Position numbers and translations under genes: made by a program
Shown: positions 60,076 through 64,000 of the stretch, one piece after another
Layout of the letters: each line of letters begins with the position of its first letter
Numbering within the stretch: position 1 is the first letter of the stretch
The notes under the pieces: generated by a model
Told to the model about the DNA's origin: nothing
What the model saw: only the letters and a program-made list of their open reading frames with translations
Databases searched by the model: none
From: Agelaius tricolor
Lineage: Eukaryota > Chordata > Aves > Passeriformes > Icteridae
Length of the DNA stretch: 64,000 nucleotides
Reading direction: 5' to 3'
NCBI GenBank assembly: GCA_023055355.1
Contig: JALJCS010000007.1
Coordinates: 6,560,001-6,624,000 of the forward strand

Positions 60076-62190
60076 AACTCTAAGGACTTTCAATTACCTT
60101 GTGCTGGTACTGAGGATCTCTGGGTGCTGCTACCATCACCCTCAGTGGTTCAATCCAGTTCTCTTTCTGAGGACTGGCTGTAAATCTGGAAATGCAAACC
60201 AGAGAAGTACATCCAGTGTAGATTTAGCAGCTCCCAGATTGCCAGTCTAACAGCTTCAGTTCCCTCCAGTTTACAAAAGACTCTGCTTCGAAATGTCAGA
60301 TTTCAGACGCATTTAAGCAAAAAGCTTCCTCCTAGGTAAGATTTAGAAACAAGCAGCAAGTGTTTCTACCCTTTTGGATTGCAGTCCTCCCATTTCTGTA
60401 CCTGCAATCTGGGGAGCAAAAACTTTTGTAACAAGATCAAAATTGAGAGTTTCCCAAAGCAAAACTGCAAATATGAGTGGTGTTTACAGCAGAGAAATAC
60501 ACAGTCCTGGACAGCAGGATGGTTTAATTGAGGCTGGTCTAAATAATGGAGGTTTTCATCATAATAGAAGTAATTTTTCTTGTACTTCTTGGGTAAATGA
60601 TTCAGCATAATTCAACACCAACCAACAGCTAGTTATTACATTTTTTTATATATGTCTATTTCTTACAGTGAAAGGGGATAGGACAGCAAGCTAAACCAGC
60701 CTTTTCTAAGGGAGCAGCAGGAACCTTCCAGGGTTCCCCACCTCCCTCTCGCTCTGGGCAGGCAGATCAGCTGCAGCCAAGCTTTTTGGGGGAAGTGATA
60801 ATCTCCACCAGCCTTGAGCACTGTGAATGGGCACAGTGCTCTTCCAGCCCTTCCACAGCTGTCCCCACAAGACTGAGCATCACAAAAGCAGCCTCCACCA
60901 ACTGGGCACACCTGGTACCTAGGCAGGGGCATGGAAGCAGAATGGGAAGAGGAGATTGGCGTGCATATATGAAAATTTAATCCCGAGTAATGATCTGCAC
61001 ATCAAAAGAATTTGCAAGCATGCCTTATAGGTGGGGATATAGCAGATGGCAGAGGATTTTTTATGAGTTCTTTCTGAATATAAGGAAAGCAGGGAATGGA
61101 GCATTTATGCAACTGCATGTTGCTTGGCTTTTTTTTCTGTTTCTTAAAGGCTTAGATATTTGAATTCTAGTGATCTGGCTATGGATTTTGCATTATATCT
61201 GCTTTATAAATTGCCCCAGGTATTTAAATTTTATGCCATAGAAGACACTGGAGGTGAAGTGAAATATGTTTGTTTGTGTGGGTACCCACACAACACAAAA
61301 AATGTGTTTTTGATAGGAAAATCAAATGTTTATTATGATTCAGCCACGATGCTTGTTAGAGCACCCTGGAGTACAGAAATGGACTGTCTCCAGGTTTGCA
61401 GTTTAGAACTATCACAGACAATTCATTCTGGGTATTGATCGCACCTCTGAAAATTTGCCATGAGGAATATCTCTTCTCCACAAAACAAAGGGGAAAAAAC
61501 CCCAACCTAACAATATGTAACTCCAAATTTCTGATATCACATCCCTGTGTGAAGAGCACAGATCAGTTTTTCCAAGATACACGCAGGGAGGGAAATCATT
61601 GTTTCTACTGGACAGCTGTACTCTGTTCAAAATGTGATTTGCATTCACTTTTTGGTTTGATTGAAATGCTTTCATTTCTCCTGGAATATCTCCCAGAGGA
61701 GCTTCACTCAGAGTAACTCCAGTATTACCAAATGACAAAAGGAGAAAAGGAGAGAGAAAATGTCCATATCTATGCATACATAAGTTTTGAAATAGCTAAA
61801 ATCAATGCCTTAATGTGACAGGGGGAGAGAGGTTAGGAAAAACATATTTCAAAGGGAAGAATACTTAATTTACTAATAAAATTCTATTCATTCTCTGAGG
61901 CCATGTATGGTCCTTTCTAAGGAAAGAGAGTGTACACACTTACAACTTACCCTACCTCATGGTAGCTCCTGCTTTAAAGAATATAAAACCTCACCCAGCA
62001 CTCCACCCAATTCTCAGGACAATTCAGAATACACACTTCTAAGGTTAAGTATATTTTAAACATTGAAAGATGTTCCCTCCTGTTTGCAGAGCTCAGACTG
62101 GCTCCCTCATCCCTTCAGGCAGCACTTCCAGCCTGCACTGAGCTCATCCATCGCCCTCATTCTGCACCTGAGCAGCTCCTGTATCAAAAC
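60076..62190. other. unique sequence, no gene recognised
   Basis: No known gene. Frames of up to 121 codons on both strands near 61400-61780 overlap each other and have no recognised domain. Confidence 0.5.
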
Positions 62191-62590
62191 AGGACAGCCC
62201 CCATGGCAGGGAGAAATGATGAGGAGGACTCCATCTTATCAGAAGGCTAATTAATTACTTTAATATACTATATTATCCTATACTATATTACATTATATTA
62301 CATTACATCTAAACTCAATCTGCCAAGCACTCCACTGCCCAGAATCTCATGGCTGTCACCTGACAGTCCCAACTTTCACACACACACTTGGTCCTGATAG
62401 GCCAAGGGAACAAAACACCATCACTCCAGGTAAACAATCTCCATATTGCATTCTGCTTTTGCACAAACATAGGCACAGCAAATTATAAGAATTTTTTTTT
62501 CCTTTCTCTGATGTTCAGAGAATGTGAATCCCAGAAATATTCTTGGGAGGATGTGCCTTGCTTTTCTCTGTGAAGAGAAATGTGGCTACA
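62191..62590 (-). mobile_element. solo LTR, copy 2 of a two-copy family (minus strand)
   Basis: This is the inverted partner of 46252-46647. On the minus strand it begins TGTAGCCACA at 62590 and runs through GATTGTTTACC, the TAATATAG-rich block (62260-62310) and TTCTGATAAGATG, ending near GGGGGCTGTCCTG (62191). It keeps GTTCCCTTGGCCTATCAG, which copy 1 lacks, so it is the more complete copy there. The AATAAA seen in copy 1 is mutated here. The 5' third is read through by a 235-codon minus-strand frame, which I treat as chance. Confidence 0.75.
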
Positions 62591-64000
62591 CTCCTGCACC
62601 TCTTGGCCAAGGGCTGCTGAGAGCAGCTGAGCAGACACCAGCCCTGGCCAGAAGGAAATGGATTTAAACACCAAGGAGGTGTCCACATTCCCATGGGAAC
62701 CGAGGAGCTGTGTGCCACAGTGTGTGACAGCAGGGCTGGGAGATCCAAAGCACCCTGGACACCTGAGACACTTCCCTTCCAGCTGAGGAGGGTGCCAAGC
62801 CCCAGGCCAGGGCTTCCTCCCCTTTGCCAAAACCAGGGAGAACTTCTCAGCAGCTGAGGAAAGAAGGCAGGAGCCAAATACCAGCATGGGAGAGAGAGCA
62901 GGCCGGTGCTTTGGGAGGTGGTGACAAGCTTTGGCAAAGAATCCAAACTTTTTGCCAGAAAGAGAAACTCCCCCGTTCACTGCAGGAGCTCCTTCCAGGC
63001 TCATTCCCCCGTTGCCTGCAGGCAAACACACACACAGACGCTCATCCTCTCCCCACTGGAGCTCTCCTAGAGGCAGCTGTGAGGCTGAGACCTGTGCCAT
63101 GGCTTTGAGCGCAGCAGCGCGCGGTGGGGGCTCGTCTGTGGTGCACAGAAGGCTGGGCAGCAGGGGTTGGTCACTCAGCCACCACAGCAAGATAAGGTGT
63201 TTTCACTGTCACCATCCAAATCAACTATTGGGTTCTGGTTGTTCAGATGATCTCTCTGCTACTCCCTCCCTTGATTAGCCACATAGCAGAACTTCTACTC
63301 AAAGAACACAAGACAATGTGAGAGACAGAAAAAGTCCACCTTGTTTTTCATCTCTATTTCAACAACACTGGCTTCTCCAACAGCAGCAGTAGATGCTGAT
63401 CCCCTGACCTGCTCTGAACTCCACAATTAACCAAGTTCACTATGACCTGGGGCAGGGGGAAGCAGCTCCCACCATCCTCTGACAGGGAAGGGACTGGTCA
63501 GTACCAGAACCAGCACATCTGGACACATGGGTGATCTGACCTTGAAAGAGTTAAGCAGCATGTGGAGAAAAGAACCTACCTCTGAAGAGTGGTGTACAAA
63601 AGCTTTTAAAAATTCCTTCCAGATTATTTTTTTCCTAACTTGTGATGATGTTTGTGACAAGCACATCTCAGTGGAAAGACTCCATAAGACATGGTAAGCA
63701 CATCTGTGATAAATGCTGCCTGAAGGGCAGAAGAGACCAATCTGCCATGAGAAAGAAAAAAAAAGTGAGAAGTGGTGAAATACCTGGGAATAATTCAGTT
63801 TAGTGTAAGAGGGTTGAGAGAGCAAGGGTAGTTCTGGATTTTTATACTTGAATGCAGAAGTTTGCAAGCAGTTTTTAATCTCTTGGGACCACCTCTCCAG
63901 TCAAGCTGGGAGTCATTTGAAAAGCTGGTTTTGAGACAATTCTTTCAGCATTGGTGTCTTCGTACCACACAGGGAGAAAAAAATAACAGAGATTGTCTTT
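62591..64000. other. GC-richer unique sequence, no gene recognised
   Basis: 62591-63190 is GC-richer than average and carries the longest open frame in the window (minus, 62483-63190, 235 codons). It begins in unique sequence and ends inside the LTR, with no known domain. A 146-codon minus-strand frame at 63427-63867 is also unrecognised. There is no CpG island here. Confidence 0.5.

Noticed and set aside
62483..63190. Longest open frame, 235 codons on the minus strand
   Set aside because: It ends inside the LTR, has no recognised domain, and its GC-rich upstream part lowers stop frequency. The matching LTR copy at 46 kb has no related upstream sequence, so it is not a retroviral gene either.

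Overview
The window looks like bird nuclear DNA, most likely from a songbird. The evidence is the repeats: at least seven truncated CR1 LINEs, most with the typical avian CR1 3' end, and five solo-LTR-like elements of avian endogenous retrovirus type. The background is AT-rich, poor in CpG and full of stop codons. I find no rRNA, tRNA, CRISPR array, operon or bacterial-style gene organisation.

I cannot support any protein-coding gene. Open reading frames reach about 235 codons, but none shows a family I recognise. The longest run into repeats or GC-rich sequence, as expected for chance frames in 64 kb. The window is best read as intergenic or intronic. The one feature that looks like a gene start is a dense CpG island at about 17735-18010, with an A-rich/GA tract on its left shoulder and a GTAAGT site about 140 bp further left. 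Its gene and direction are unknown. A few segments have good splice acceptor and donor signals and are listed as weak exon candidates.

Layout: 1-17640 is mostly unique sequence with three CR1 remnants (2390, 11100, 14508) and two CA repeats. 17590-18440 holds the CpG island and a CR1 tail. 18441-35384 is unique sequence with a pyrimidine-rich block (19240-20330), a purine-rich block (24880-25190) and the longest CR1 (27494-28030, minus strand). 35385-47407 is repeat-rich: an older CR1 with a recognisable ORF2 C-terminus, a 435-bp LTR with matching termini, an approximately 640-bp LTR, another CR1, a third LTR and an ancient CR1/L3-like fragment. 47408-64000 has two pentanucleotide arrays (AAGAG x20 and TTCCC x16), a fourth LTR-like element, a MIR-like SINE relic, and a second, inverted copy of the 46-kb LTR.

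No undescribed biological system stands out. The most useful follow-ups are the orphan CpG island, the inverted LTR pair, the two ancient retroposon relics, and several short CpG-retaining segments that could be conserved non-coding elements.
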